A stretch of DNA of 64,000 bases from Tepidisphaeraceae bacterium (GCA_035998445.1 DASYHQ010000010.1:1-64000), one strand, 5' to 3'; positions 9,657 to 19,658 are shown, numbered from the stretch's first letter. The notes: generated by a model from the sequence alone, not told the origin. Made by a program: numbers and translations.

Positions 9657-10937
9657 ATGCCGCGTGATCTCCGCCATGCTGCTCACGTCGATCATGTCCG
9701 CCGCCCCGGTCGTAAGCCCCCGTACGAAGGCAAGTTGGTGGCAGGCCGGCCGTTGAACGCGCCGGTGCCGATGATCGCGGTGGCGGTCTATCCGCGCTGG
9801 TCGTATGACCGCGGGATCTTACGAGGCATCGCTGAGTTCACGGCAGGCCCGGCCCGCTTCCGACACGTGGTGCTCCCCGAGCCGGCTGACGATTCCGCTG
9901 GCATCCTCCGTAACAGCGCCGCCTTTTCGATCGCGGGGGTGATCGGCGCCGAAGGCCCTGTGCTCGACCTAGCGATAAGCCTCGGGTTGCCGTGCGTCTG
10001 CGTGACGGGCGTCGCGCGGCAGTTCCCGGCCCCGCGTGTGCTGAGCGACGACGTGCGCATCGGACGCGAGATCGCGCGTCATCTGCTCGATCAGGGCTAC
10101 CGCCGACTGGGATTCCTGGACTACCGCAGGTTCACGTGGTTCGGCCGCCAGCGTTGGCACGGCTTTCGCGCCGCTGCGGTCGCCGCGGGCGTCGAATGCC
10201 ATCGCTTTGCGGCCACGCCGACGTTGTCCCCCAGCTTTGCCCCGGACAGTCGGCGGCTCGATCGTTACCTCGATGCCTTCATCCGACGCGGTGGCGGTGG
10301 GCCGGCCGCGGTGATGGCCTCAACCGACCACCTCGGCGTCGAGGCGATTGCCGCTGCGGCCCGCGTGGGCCTTCGCGTGCCTGAGGACCTTGCCGTGGTT
10401 GGCGTGGACGACAACGACGTCGTCTTCGAATCGTGCGTGCCTGCGCTCACGTCGCTCGGGCAGCACACGGACCGCATCGGATACACGGCCGCCACGCTCC
10501 TGTCACGCCTGATCGCCGGCGACGGGCCGGTCCCCCAGCTTACGCTCGTTGAGCCTGGCGAACTGATCGTCCGCCGCTCCAGCGACCACATGGTCATCAG
10601 CGACCGCCTCGTCGCCGCCGCCCTTCAACAGGTGCGCGATCCGGAGACCGTCATCATCAAGGTTGAGACGATCGCCGCCCGACTGGGGGTGTCGCGCAAA
10701 ACGTTGGACGAACGATTCAAGGCAGTCATCGGACGCACACCCGCGGCGGAGGTGCGGCGGCTACAAGTCGAGCGTGCGCGGCGCCTCCTGCTGACGAGCG
10801 ACCTTTCCATTGGCGACGTCGCCGCCGCGGCAGGATTTTCGTCGGCCCAACAGCTCTCCGAAACTTTTCACCGCGAGACCGGCCTCACCCCCACCGACTG
10901 CCGCCGGCGCAGCCGCGCATCAAGTATGGGCCGCTGA
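9657..10937 (+). CDS. XylR-like transcriptional regulator (LacI-type sensor domain + AraC HTH)
   Basis: 426 residues. The ATG at 9657 follows GGAGG (9646-9650) by 6 bases, so it is preferred over the in-frame TTG at 9651. Residues about 38-285 form a periplasmic-binding-protein-like sugar sensor (MIAVAVYPRWSYDRGILRGI at the start, later DLAVVGVDDNDVVFE, a hallmark of LacI-family sensor domains). The last about 110 residues are an AraC/XylS double helix-turn-helix (IAARLGVSRKTLDERFK and IGDVAAAAGFSSAQQLSETF). This is the architecture of XylR, a xylose-responsive activator; the ligand here is unknown. It is divergent from the G8 giant at 4106-9340, the likely target. Confidence 0.9.
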   Translation: MPRDLRHAAHVDHVRRPGRKPPYEGKLVAGRPLNAPVPMIAVAVYPRWSYDRGILRGIAEFTAGPARFRHVVLPEPADDSAGILRNSAAFSIAGVIGAEGPVLDLAISLGLPCVCVTGVARQFPAPRVLSDDVRIGREIARHLLDQGYRRLGFLDYRRFTWFGRQRWHGFRAAAVAAGVECHRFAATPTLSPSFAPDSRRLDRYLDAFIRRGGGGPAAVMASTDHLGVEAIAAAARVGLRVPEDLAVVGVDDNDVVFESCVPALTSLGQHTDRIGYTAATLLSRLIAGDGPVPQLTLVEPGELIVRRSSDHMVISDRLVAAALQQVRDPETVIIKVETIAARLGVSRKTLDERFKAVIGRTPAAEVRRLQVERARRLLLTSDLSIGDVAAAAGFSSAQQLSETFHRETGLTPTDCRRRSRASSMGR

Positions 10938-11079
10938 TCCGCCCTCGATGAGGCTGCGAACGGACCACGGGCAGCCGGAACTAGAGCGAAGAGGCCGAAA
11001 GTTCAGCGGAGCGAACGGCCGAAACGGTGAACGTGGGCCGAAACTCCCTCCCTGGCCGGCGACCCACGCGTGCATTCCC

Positions 11080-11099
11080 GAGCCGCGGGGGCTCTTTTT
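11080..11099 (+). terminator. Probable intrinsic terminator of the XylR-like gene
   Basis: GAGCC, a 5-base loop and GGCTC are followed directly by TTTTT. It lies 142 bases past the regulator's stop codon. The stem is short, so strength is uncertain. Confidence 0.5.
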
Positions 11100-11132
11100 C
11101 CGTCAGGAAATAGCACCGACGCAGCGCCTGCA

Positions 11133-11879
11133 TTAACGAGCCTGTGGTGACGCTTCCAGATTAACTTCTACCAGCGACGCGTCTTTGCGATCCATCAGCA
11201 CCAAGCCGTGGAACTGGCTGTAGAACATCTGCATTACCGCGTCTGTTTTCAGCTCCCGTTCCGTGTACGGGCCGGCCAAAGTGCCTGAAAAAGGAGAGGA
11301 TGATGCGCTGGGGGGACGACGTAGGATGCCGATACTTGCGCCCCGATCGGCCAAGGCCGTTAGTACCGACGCTGCCCGATCATCGGCAGACAAACGATCT
11401 TGCCCGACAACGATCGTTTGCTGCTTCGCCGCCACCAATTTTCCAATGGACTCGAACTGATCGAAAGTCGCATTGTACGCCGTGAGAATCGCGGGCAGCT
11501 TGTCTGGCGCATCGACGACTAGCAATGGCCGGTCCGCCGTCAACGCCGCAAGATCGCCGAGGTTGTTCGGGTGAAGTTGTACCGCTTGTTCACCTGCAAG
11601 TAGTTCCCGGCCACCGTCGACCATGCTAGCCCGAAAGCGAAATTTTGCGGCGATCGGTTGGCGAACTGTTGGTACGCGCAACGTCACCTTCGCCTTGCCA
11701 GCCGGTAGGATTGCTTCGCCTTCGACCAGCGTCGTACCGGCTGCCGACAGGTCCCAACGTACGAGCGCCGTCGGCATTGGGGCATTCAACCCCCAGCGAA
11801 ATTCAACCGTCTGTACCTGTCCGCCGACCCAGTAGCCGGCGTGGCTCAGGATGATCAAAAGTGCTGTCGCGACGTCCAT
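11133..11879 (-). CDS. Hypothetical protein with N-terminal hydrophobic segment
   Basis: 248 residues, not recognised. The ATG at 11879 is preceded closely by AGGGG. The N-terminus (VATALLIILSHAGYWVGG) is weakly signal- or anchor-like. Residues about 20-105 alternate hydrophobic and polar positions in the manner of a beta-sandwich (FRWGLNAPMPTALVRWDL), resembling the small immunoglobulin-like domains of secreted glycosidases, but no catalytic motif is visible. The middle (about 115-190) looks alpha/beta. It lies 146 bases downstream of the beta-helix/LamG gene in the same direction and may be co-transcribed with it. It could be an accessory or C-terminal domain protein of that locus. Confidence that it is coding rests on natural composition and the ribosome site. 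Confidence 0.65.
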   Translation of the reverse strand: MDVATALLIILSHAGYWVGGQVQTVEFRWGLNAPMPTALVRWDLSAAGTTLVEGEAILPAGKAKVTLRVPTVRQPIAAKFRFRASMVDGGRELLAGEQAVQLHPNNLGDLAALTADRPLLVVDAPDKLPAILTAYNATFDQFESIGKLVAAKQQTIVVGQDRLSADDRAASVLTALADRGASIGILRRPPSASSSPFSGTLAGPYTERELKTDAVMQMFYSQFHGLVLMDRKDASLVEVNLEASPQAR

Positions 11880-12025
11880 CGAACCCCTCTGACTTCTCGG
11901 CTATGCCCGAATCCCACATCGGTCAGTCTGATCGGGTGAGGGTGCTTTCCCGCCCCACCATGATCTGACTGGAATGGCGACACGATCCACCGTCAGACCT
12001 GAAAATAAACGGCTAACGGCGGACG

Positions 12026-15000
12026 CTACCTTTCTAGTGCACCGGCGTCCCGCTTGGCAGTGGGTTGGCGGCCGGTGAAATCCCGGAGGAATGGGCCATC
12101 GAATTGCCAAGTGTAGAGTTCGTCGATAGTCGTGTGAGCCTCAGCGAGGGTCCCCTTTGCGACGCGAACGTACTCGATCTCGCCGGCAAAGCCGCGGCCG
12201 ACGACGAAATCGGCCGGGTTGTCGATCGAGCCGACTTCGGCGGTGTCGAACTTCGCTTCACCGTCTTTCTGGCCGTCGCAGTAGAGCCGCATTACGCCGG
12301 CGGACCGATCCACTTCGACCAGGACGTGATGCCATTGGCCATCGCTTACGTTTCGCGTGCCGGTGATATCGGCTGAGGCATCGCCGGTACCGCGCAGGGT
12401 GACATTGACGAGCCCGGCGGCGAGTGAGACCTCGTACCCGACGGCGTTGGGCTGGCGCTTGGCGACGAGAGTCGCGGCGTCGGAGTTGGCTGCAGCGCGA
12501 ACGTACGCTTCGACGACGAAGCTGTCGTTGCCCACGTCCAGCGATTGGCCCGGCGATGTCGCGGTGTCGGATGGCAGTGTCGCGTGCTGGTCGGTGCCGT
12601 TGAGCTTCAGTGCGCCGGATACCCAATCCTCCAGTGGGCCTTCGACATAGCTGTCGGCCGTGAGGTTGACGCCTTTGAGGTCGTTGCGGGGGAGCTTGCG
12701 GTACGTTTCGCGGTCCGTGTAGTCAGCGGTCATGAACCAGTGGTCGCCGAGGATCACGCTCGGGTCGGCGTTGTGCCGGCGGAAGTGCCACTCGCCGACC
12801 GTGCGGGACAAAGCCCACGGCGCGAAGATCTTAACGCCCTTGTCGATCGCCACGGATCCGTCGGCGGGGCGGAAGTCGAAGTTGGCGGGGTCCATCAACG
12901 GCTGATCGTCGGTCGTCCAGCCGGTTTGGCTGGCGACGGCGCCGGCGTTCTCGAGGGCACTACGGAAGCCTTCAAGCGTGCGGTGGACATTGGCCTTGTC
13001 GAAGTAGCCGAAAAACCGCGGCTTACCGAAGAAGACATTGTTGGAGTACGCCAGCGTGCTCGCTGCCGCATCGGGGTCTGCCGTCGCGCGCTCCATGTTA
13101 ACGTCCTGCGGCTTGTCGATGTCGGCGTGACGGAAGAAGACCTCGGTCGCGTCGTCGAACACGTTGCCGATGTACGCCCCACGTCCGCCCTGCGGGGCCT
13201 GACGTCGCACGCTGGCGACGAAGCGGTAGGCGGTGTTGTTGGCGAACGTGTTGAGGAAGCCGATCACCTCGTGGAACGCGGTGGTGGCGGCGTGCGGGTG
13301 TCCCAGCTCGTTGCTCTTGCCCCAGGCGATGTTGTTGAACACGTAATTCTTGAACGACCCGTCGAAGTAGAACGCGAAGCCAAACCGGGCCGACGCGTGG
13401 TTGATCTCCTCCTTGGGCTTATCCTTGCTGCCTTGGTGGCCGAAGTGCCAGTAGCCGTTGGGGTTGCCGGAGATGTTGTTGTAGACGTAGAACGTCCCGC
13501 CCTGCCAGGTTTCGATGCCACCGTAGTCGTTGGTCCAGAGCAGCGAGTCGGTCACCTTGTTGTGATGCACGAGCACGCGTGAGAGTGGCACGTCGAACGT
13601 AGCGCCACCGCCCTTGCCGCCGAAGATGAACAGCCCGGCGCCACCGGTGCGGTGCAGGATGTTTCCCGCAATCTCACCGACGCGGGCGAACTCCACGGTC
13701 AGCGTATGGCCCTGAGCAGCACGGCGCGGGCGCATGCCGGTCTCAAACATGCGGTTGCGGAGGACGTTGACGCGGTTGAGGACGCCGGTGGGCTTCTCGC
13801 GTCCACCGCCACTGGTGATCTCGATCCCGCCGTAGTCGGTGTGGGCGATGTCGTTATCGGTGACGTTGAGATTGTCGAGGGTGTCCCCTTCGCCGATGGC
13901 CTTTGCCCAGATCGGCTGGGGCACGTGCTCGAAACTGCAATTGGCAACCGTGATGTCGTTGCAATTGCCTAGGATTTTCACTCCGGCCGGATCGATCTCG
14001 GGCATTGCCCACCAACGCTCATGAGTCGCCACGACGTTACCGAAGCGGAAGGCCAGCCCGCTGATATGGATGTGGCTCTGGTTGCGGATGTCGATCTGCG
14101 TCGTGCGATCGGCGAGCTCAAGGCGAGCGGCGTTCGGGTCGGCGTCGCCAGGCAGGCGGACGAAGAGCCGACCCGCCTGCTGGTCGAACCAATATTCACC
14201 GGGCGTGTCGAGGAACCGAGGGAGGTTCTCGAGGTAGTAGCGGTTCATCCAAATCGGCTTGTAATTAGCAGCGTCGCCCCACGGCCCGCCGACCTTGATC
14301 GCGCTCTTTTCGGGGTCGTACGCCTCGATTAGCGCAGGATAGGGCTGGCCCATGACGCTGACGTACTCGGTCCAGATGGTGCCGCCCTTGAATGCGTCGG
14401 GATCCTTGTCCTTCAGACGATCAGGATCGATGGCCCAGGCACGGGATTCCTTCTTGCCCTCGGCGTCGGTCGTCTCTTCGGTCGTGCTGTTCTTCCAGGT
14501 GTACCACTCGCTCTTGACGTCCTCAGGGTCGGAAACGGTCCAGTTGGGGTCGCGGGCCAGGTGCAGGCGTGTGATCTTGTCACCGGCTGCGACAAGCCAA
14601 ACACCGTAGGGGGTCACGTCCTTGCCGACCTCCTGATACCAGACCTTCGTGGGGTCGGGGATGTCACCGGCGGTGTCGGCAGTGGCGCGGGTCCAGCCAC
14701 CGGTGACGGCACGGGAGCCGGCGAGAACCGGCGGGCCGTCACCCCACCCTGGATCGCGGGTGAGACGGATGGGGTTGTCGGGCTGGCCGGAATCGTCGGC
14801 GGTAAGGGTGCCGCGGTAGGTGACGCCGCCCTTGAAGACGTAGGTATTCACACCGCTGGCAGCCTTCGCGTTGCCAGTGGCGTTGCCGTCCCACGGGTGA
14901 TGCTTCCAGGGCTGTTCCTTGGTGCCGGCGTTGGCGTCGTCACCGGCGTCGAAGTCGATGTAACGGACGCTCTCACCGGCATTGTACTCGAACGGCTGCG

Positions 15001-15139
15001 GCGCCCATTCGAGGTCGCCCGTTGCTTTGACCGTCGCGTGAGGCTGTTGCCAGGAGAACCGTGTCTGTTGTGCCACCGCCGTGGCGCAGAAAGCGATCTG
15101 CAGAGCGGCGCAACCAAGGAGAGCTGAACGACCGAGCAT
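12026..15139 (-). CDS. Secreted right-handed beta-helix protein with C-terminal LamG domain
   Basis: 1037 residues. The ATG at 15139 follows GGAGG with a 6-base spacer. Signal peptide about 1-23 (LLGCAALQIAFCATAVAQQ). Residues about 55-830 form a parallel beta-helix of the pectate-lyase-like kind: it opens with YIDFDAGDDANAGTKEQPWK, the usual start of such proteins, and carries many N-x-I/V repeats (ITVANCSFEH, LNVTDNDIAHTDYGGIEI). Residues about 842-1015 are a laminin-G/concanavalin-type module (LKLNGTDQHATLPS, DGQWHHVLVEVDRSAGVMRLYCDG). It probably binds or cleaves polysaccharide outside the cytoplasm; the substrate is not evident. It lies downstream of the kinase-pyrophosphorylase operon with a 232-base gap, so it probably has its own promoter. 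Confidence 0.88.
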   Translation of the reverse strand: MLGRSALLGCAALQIAFCATAVAQQTRFSWQQPHATVKATGDLEWAPQPFEYNAGESVRYIDFDAGDDANAGTKEQPWKHHPWDGNATGNAKAASGVNTYVFKGGVTYRGTLTADDSGQPDNPIRLTRDPGWGDGPPVLAGSRAVTGGWTRATADTAGDIPDPTKVWYQEVGKDVTPYGVWLVAAGDKITRLHLARDPNWTVSDPEDVKSEWYTWKNSTTEETTDAEGKKESRAWAIDPDRLKDKDPDAFKGGTIWTEYVSVMGQPYPALIEAYDPEKSAIKVGGPWGDAANYKPIWMNRYYLENLPRFLDTPGEYWFDQQAGRLFVRLPGDADPNAARLELADRTTQIDIRNQSHIHISGLAFRFGNVVATHERWWAMPEIDPAGVKILGNCNDITVANCSFEHVPQPIWAKAIGEGDTLDNLNVTDNDIAHTDYGGIEITSGGGREKPTGVLNRVNVLRNRMFETGMRPRRAAQGHTLTVEFARVGEIAGNILHRTGGAGLFIFGGKGGGATFDVPLSRVLVHHNKVTDSLLWTNDYGGIETWQGGTFYVYNNISGNPNGYWHFGHQGSKDKPKEEINHASARFGFAFYFDGSFKNYVFNNIAWGKSNELGHPHAATTAFHEVIGFLNTFANNTAYRFVASVRRQAPQGGRGAYIGNVFDDATEVFFRHADIDKPQDVNMERATADPDAAASTLAYSNNVFFGKPRFFGYFDKANVHRTLEGFRSALENAGAVASQTGWTTDDQPLMDPANFDFRPADGSVAIDKGVKIFAPWALSRTVGEWHFRRHNADPSVILGDHWFMTADYTDRETYRKLPRNDLKGVNLTADSYVEGPLEDWVSGALKLNGTDQHATLPSDTATSPGQSLDVGNDSFVVEAYVRAAANSDAATLVAKRQPNAVGYEVSLAAGLVNVTLRGTGDASADITGTRNVSDGQWHHVLVEVDRSAGVMRLYCDGQKDGEAKFDTAEVGSIDNPADFVVGRGFAGEIEYVRVAKGTLAEAHTTIDELYTWQFDGPFLRDFTGRQPTAKRDAGALER

Positions 15140-15371
15140 GCAAAGCCTCCGCTAAACGAGGTGGGGCGGCAGAGGATTCTGCCGGCTGGTGAAAGACTAG
15201 CTTCAGGACGAACCCGTGCCAACTTCATTCCATTGGATAACGCGGCCAGCAACATCTCGTTCGCCAACGGTCATGGGACGGCCAGAGGTTAAGATAGCGT
15301 TGGCAATGCCTGACCTACCGCCGTGAGTAACGTGAGCCAGCGCATTCGTCTCGACGCGTGGCCGTACAACG

Positions 15372-18300
15372 TCACGCCCAATCGCAGATCGCGTTCAGAT
15401 GGTCGGCACCGCCCTCCTGGTACCAGCTGTCGAGCTGGGCCTGGTCCTTCAGTTGCTGCCCGCGCTTGCGGTCGACGACGAGGAAGCTGCTCGACACACC
15501 CGGCAGCGCGGTCATGTCGCCCCAAAGCTTTTCGAACTGCGCGACCGGGAACACGTCCTCCTGGCCGTGGCCCCACCGCTTCTTCACGTCCTTCAGCGTA
15601 ACGTACGTCGGCATGCGGGCCGCCAACGTGCGCACGGCGTCGGCAACCTTGTCGGCGTTCGCAAGGTCGGCGCGCGTCAGGTTGAACTGCGCCAGCAACT
15701 GGTTGATGTCGATCCAGGTGGTGTTCGAGTTGTAGTACGACAGCGCGAACTCGTCCTCTTCCCGCGGCATCGCCAGCCCTTCCAGCAGGCGAGGCCGACC
15801 GTTCACGCGTGCCAGGCCGCCGCCGCGATCCTCCAGGCGACGGCTGATGACCTCGAAGCTGACGCAGCTGCCGCGCGCGATGTGCGCGCCGAGCATCGCG
15901 GGGTCGGCGTCGGCGCCGAGCGTGTCGATGTTGTGCAACATCAGGTGCTTCAACTGCGGGCGTTCGGTCAGCAGTTGCGCCAGCACGCCGTTGCGCAGCA
16001 TGTTGGGCACCTCGTACCAGTGGCCGACCGGGTGCAGGCACTGGGCGGGCAGGTTGTCGGTGTAGTCGGCGCCCTCACCGGCGGTCTGGGCCCAGTTGAT
16101 GAGCGCGGCGTGGACGCTGTCGCGCATCTTCTGCTTCTGCACGTCCAGCACCTGATGTGAGACCTCTTCCCACTGAAAGCGCAAATCGCGCACCATCGGC
16201 ACCATGCGCAGCCCGACAGCGCGCCCCGGCGACAGTAGGATCGGACCCGCGTAGCCGTAGTTGTCGACCGCCTTCAACCAGTCGGCGATCGCGCCGTGCG
16301 TGAGCCAACTGGTAGTCATGACGTGCGGCAGCGGCACGCCCGCGGCGCGACCCGTGCGGCGGCTCTTGGCCAAGTGGGCCTCCACGAACGTACGGTGTCG
16401 GCCGGCGAGCTTGCAGAATGGGTGCAGTGCCTTCACGACGCCCGCACCCTGCGTCCAGCGAGACCCGACGCCCGCTGCCAGCGAGATGACCGCCACCTCC
16501 CCCGCCGCCAGCGCCGCGCGACCCAGCGCGGCTTGCTTGCCGTCGGCGGCGCTGCCGCCGCGCAAATCGACCACGTCGTCGCTGGTGACGTCCGTGATCT
16601 GCGTCGTCGACGACAGGCGGTTCTGCGACAGGCCAATGCGCCCGGCGCGCAGTTCACTGCGCACGTACTCGTGTTCCTGCCGGTCGAAACCCAGGCCGTC
16701 CAGGATCTCCGATAGCGACCGCCCGCGGTCGGATGCGGCGCGGGCGGCCTGTGGGATCATGCGATGGAAGACGCTGTCGACCGTGCGCGTCATCGCGGGG
16801 TCGTTCTGCGTTGCTTGGCCAAAGCGTTCGAGTTCGGCGCGTTGCGCCGGCGACAGCGAGCGCACGTCGCGCCGCAGGGCCGGGGGCACGACCAGTGCAT
16901 AGTACGCCGGCGGCATCATCGCGGCCTCGCCGGTGCGCAGCGTGCCCCACGTGCCGCGCTCGTTGATCGTGAAGTCGTAGACGACCGGCTCCATCGCGAA
17001 CGGCAACGCGTTGCGCAGCTCGCGCTTCAGGCCGCTCATCGTCTGCTGCAGCAGCAGCTGGGCTTCGGCCTTGCGGTGCGGCGCGACGATGAAGCCCATG
17101 CCGCCACCGCTCATGCCGCCCAGCATCCAGAAGCCCCAGAAGTCGTCGTTTAGCGCCGCCTTCACGCGGGTGATGATCTGTTCGGTGTAGTAGGTGCTGG
17201 CCCACGGGATGATCGTCTGCAACGGGCCGAAAAAATTGTACGTGGTGGCGGCGGCAAGATCCTTGATGTCGCCGCGTTTCAGGTCGTTCAGGATGCGGTC
17301 GAGCACGCCCAGCGCCTGCTGGCGGGCCTCCGATTCCTTGCTGGCGCGCAGCAGGTACTTTTCCGACACCATCTCCAGGATGGGCCCGACGTTCTGCGCC
17401 ATGCCACCGTGGACCAGCACGAGCGAGTCCTGCAGCGCCGCGCGGGCCGAATCGGGCGCCGCGGCCCGGTCGAGGATCGTGTGGCGTGGCAGCAGTTGCC
17501 CGCGCGACGTGCCAAACTCGGGATCGCCTTCGCTGGCAGTAGCGCCGGCGATCAGCTTGATGCCCGGCCACACGCCACCACTGTCCTGCCAGCCACCACC
17601 CGAGCCCCCGATCCACTCGCCCAGGATAGCGCGGGCGGCGACGATACGGCGTTCGTCCTCATCCAAACCGCCTTGCAATCGCTGCGTCTGTCCCGTCGCG
17701 CGCATGCAGGCGCTGATCAATCCCGCCAGCAGATTCGTGCTGACGGCCAGGCGCGAGCCCTTGGGGATGTCGTTGATCTTCGAGCAGATCTCCAGCCCGT
17801 GGCCGGGCTTGCCCGTCAGTCGCGCAAGCAGATCCTCCAGGCTTTGCTCCGACCCCTCCAATCCTGGCGGCACGATGCCCGACGCAATGACGGCCGCCTT
17901 CAGCAGGCCCAGGTAATCGCGGGCGAAATCGAACACCTCGGCAAGCGACCGTACGTCGGCGCTGGCGTTGAGGTCGACGCTGACGAGGCGCAGGACCGGC
18001 TCGTCGATCACGCGGAAGTACGCCTCGACCGGTGGCGTGGTCGCGGCATCGCGGCCGTGGACGGCGAGGTCGATCGAGACGTTGAGCACCTTGGCCCCGC
18101 TGGGGTAATCCATGCCGAGGAAGAAGATGTCCGACCACGCCGAGTGCGTGAGGTCCATGCGCACCGGCGTCTGTTCCATGAGGAGCGGGAAAAGTCCAGT
18201 GGCGGGATCTGTCGAAAGCAGTTCCGGGCGCACGCGCAGCGGCTGGTCGAGCGGGTGCGTGATGCGGAACATCCACTGGTTGCCGCGCACCGACCGCACG

Positions 18301-18713
18301 CTGCGCCGCACTTGGTTCGCCAGCGTTTGGAACCCAAGGTCCTTGTACGCCGCCGCCAGTGCCGAGGCGAGCTGGTCGCTGGGACCGTTGGCCGCCTGCG
18401 CGCCCACGAACGTCTCGATCGCCTCCTCGAACCGGCGGTTGAGCAACTGCTGGTAACCGGCGTACGGGATCGATCCGGCCGCGCCCGAGGAAGGCAGACG
18501 TGCCGGCAGCACGTAGCGATAGATCGAGTAGAGGAAGAACAGCGCGCGCACCTGCTGGTACAGGTTCGTGCTCGTCCGCCGAAACGCGTCCAGTTCGCTG
18601 GCGTGCTGCAACAGGTCGTCGACGGTCGCGTGTTCCAGCAGCCCAAGCAGCGACTGGTCGCGAACCTCGGCCTTCTCAGAAGTGATGACGTGGATCAGGT
18701 TGGGTCGATTCAT
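15372..18713 (-). CDS. Fusion of GHMP-type sugar kinase and UDP-sugar pyrophosphorylase
   Basis: 1113 residues, cytoplasmic. The N-terminal two-thirds (about 150-640) reads as a GHMP kinase of the fucokinase/galactokinase group: MDLTHSAWSDIFFLGMDYP near 180-200, a phosphate-binding region IPKGSRLAVSTNLLAGL near 310-325, and the glycine-rich MLGGMSGGGMGFIVAPH near 540. The C-terminal third (about 735-1113) reads as a UDPGP-type nucleotidyltransferase: LAAGVGSRWTQGAGVVKAL near 745, PHVMTTSWLTHGAIADWL, and HNIDTLGADADPAMLG near 930, matching the NxDNLGA-type motif of UTP-glucose-1-phosphate uridylyltransferases. A single protein that phosphorylates a sugar and then makes its NDP form is known for L-fucose (FKP/FKGP), but there the pyrophosphorylase is N-terminal. 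It is second in an operon, 78 bases after the GalU-like gene. The substrate is unproven. Confidence 0.8.
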   Translation of the reverse strand: MNRPNLIHVITSEKAEVRDQSLLGLLEHATVDDLLQHASELDAFRRTSTNLYQQVRALFFLYSIYRYVLPARLPSSGAAGSIPYAGYQQLLNRRFEEAIETFVGAQAANGPSDQLASALAAAYKDLGFQTLANQVRRSVRSVRGNQWMFRITHPLDQPLRVRPELLSTDPATGLFPLLMEQTPVRMDLTHSAWSDIFFLGMDYPSGAKVLNVSIDLAVHGRDAATTPPVEAYFRVIDEPVLRLVSVDLNASADVRSLAEVFDFARDYLGLLKAAVIASGIVPPGLEGSEQSLEDLLARLTGKPGHGLEICSKINDIPKGSRLAVSTNLLAGLISACMRATGQTQRLQGGLDEDERRIVAARAILGEWIGGSGGGWQDSGGVWPGIKLIAGATASEGDPEFGTSRGQLLPRHTILDRAAAPDSARAALQDSLVLVHGGMAQNVGPILEMVSEKYLLRASKESEARQQALGVLDRILNDLKRGDIKDLAAATTYNFFGPLQTIIPWASTYYTEQIITRVKAALNDDFWGFWMLGGMSGGGMGFIVAPHRKAEAQLLLQQTMSGLKRELRNALPFAMEPVVYDFTINERGTWGTLRTGEAAMMPPAYYALVVPPALRRDVRSLSPAQRAELERFGQATQNDPAMTRTVDSVFHRMIPQAARAASDRGRSLSEILDGLGFDRQEHEYVRSELRAGRIGLSQNRLSSTTQITDVTSDDVVDLRGGSAADGKQAALGRAALAAGEVAVISLAAGVGSRWTQGAGVVKALHPFCKLAGRHRTFVEAHLAKSRRTGRAAGVPLPHVMTTSWLTHGAIADWLKAVDNYGYAGPILLSPGRAVGLRMVPMVRDLRFQWEEVSHQVLDVQKQKMRDSVHAALINWAQTAGEGADYTDNLPAQCLHPVGHWYEVPNMLRNGVLAQLLTERPQLKHLMLHNIDTLGADADPAMLGAHIARGSCVSFEVISRRLEDRGGGLARVNGRPRLLEGLAMPREEDEFALSYYNSNTTWIDINQLLAQFNLTRADLANADKVADAVRTLAARMPTYVTLKDVKKRWGHGQEDVFPVAQFEKLWGDMTALPGVSSSFLVVDRKRGQQLKDQAQLDSWYQEGGADHLNAICDWA

Positions 18714-18791
18714 CGGGAAACGTCCTGCGGTACCACAGACGAGAACAGGTCGAGAGAAAACGGCCTGGCCATGCGCTCACGATCGACATCG

Positions 18792-19658
18792 CTAGGCCGG
18801 CCGCGGAGCCTTCTGGGTCGCCAGGAGTTCGACGAGCTGCGCCAGCACTTCCTCGCGATCCTTGCCCGCCATGGCCAGCGCGAGCTGCGCGTTCAACGTG
18901 CCGTAGGTCACACCGATGTTGTATCGCAGCCCCGCGATCTCCAGCGCCAGGTACCGCTCGCGTCGCGCCAGTTCGGCCAGCGCCGGCGACAATGAGATCA
19001 TCTCGCCCTGCGGCGCCGCCTCCCGTTGATTACGGAGGATCGTCATGACCGCCGGCGTCAGCACGTGCATGCCGAAGAAGCACAGGTAGTGCCCGCCGCG
19101 CAGCCCCGGCACTGTGAGGCGCTGCTCGGCCTGCGTGGGCGTGGGCTTTTCCAGGACGGTCTCGACCTCGTACAGGCGCTGCTGCTGGGCGACGCGATGG
19201 CCACCGATCGCGCCGTACAACGGAAGGGCGCTCTCGCGCGTCGACTGCACCGCCGACACCGCGCAATCGTTAGCCTCGGCGGCGGCCACCAGCTCTTGGG
19301 CGCAGCGGGCGTGTGCCCCGTCGCCGGCGCTGACGTACAAATGGTCGGACACCAGATGCACGAACGGCTCGCCAGCGACGAACGCCTCGCCGCGCAACAG
19401 GGCGTCACCGTACCCACGCGGGTTGGCCTGCTCGACGAACGTCAACCGGCCCGCGTGCGGCCCGGCGGCGGTGGCGTAGGGCTTCTCGTCGCCGGGGCAG
19501 ACCACCACGCCCACTCGCTCCACGCCGGCCGCAAGGACTTCCTCCACAATCACCTGCAACGCCGCCTTCTCCACCCCGTCGCGATCGACGAGCCGCTGCA
19601 GGGGCAGCGCCCGCTGGCTCGAGCCCGCAGCTGTAATCAGCGCCTTTTGGATCTTCAT
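18792..19658 (-). CDS. GalU-like nucleotidyltransferase with a diverged nucleotide-binding loop
   Basis: 288 residues. The start is taken at 19658 because AAGGG lies 7 bases upstream; an ATG six bases earlier is nearly on top of that site. The fold is that of a sugar-1-phosphate nucleotidyltransferase: [11 protein letters not shown] at the N-terminus, [36 protein letters not shown] (equivalent to the metal-binding DD/SD position) and VLEKPTP. In GalU the first loop reads [21 protein letters not shown]; here it is [19 protein letters not shown], so the usual GxGTR and PKE residues are absent. It leads an operon with the kinase-pyrophosphorylase fusion. It may use an unusual substrate or act as a regulatory partner. 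Confidence 0.8.
   Translation of the reverse strand: MKIQKALITAAGSSQRALPLQRLVDRDGVEKAALQVIVEEVLAAGVERVGVVVCPGDEKPYATAAGPHAGRLTFVEQANPRGYGDALLRGEAFVAGEPFVHLVSDHLYVSAGDGAHARCAQELVAAAEANDCAVSAVQSTRESALPLYGAIGGHRVAQQQRLYEVETVLEKPTPTQAEQRLTVPGLRGGHYLCFFGMHVLTPAVMTILRNQREAAPQGEMISLSPALAELARRERYLALEIAGLRYNIGVTYGTLNAQLALAMAGKDREEVLAQLVELLATQKAPRPA

Noticed and set aside
15253-15305. GCCAACG and CGTTGGC inverted half-sites resembling the LacI operator at 46359
   Set aside because: Separated by about 40 bases, only 7 bases each, and no LacI gene nearby; chance is likely.
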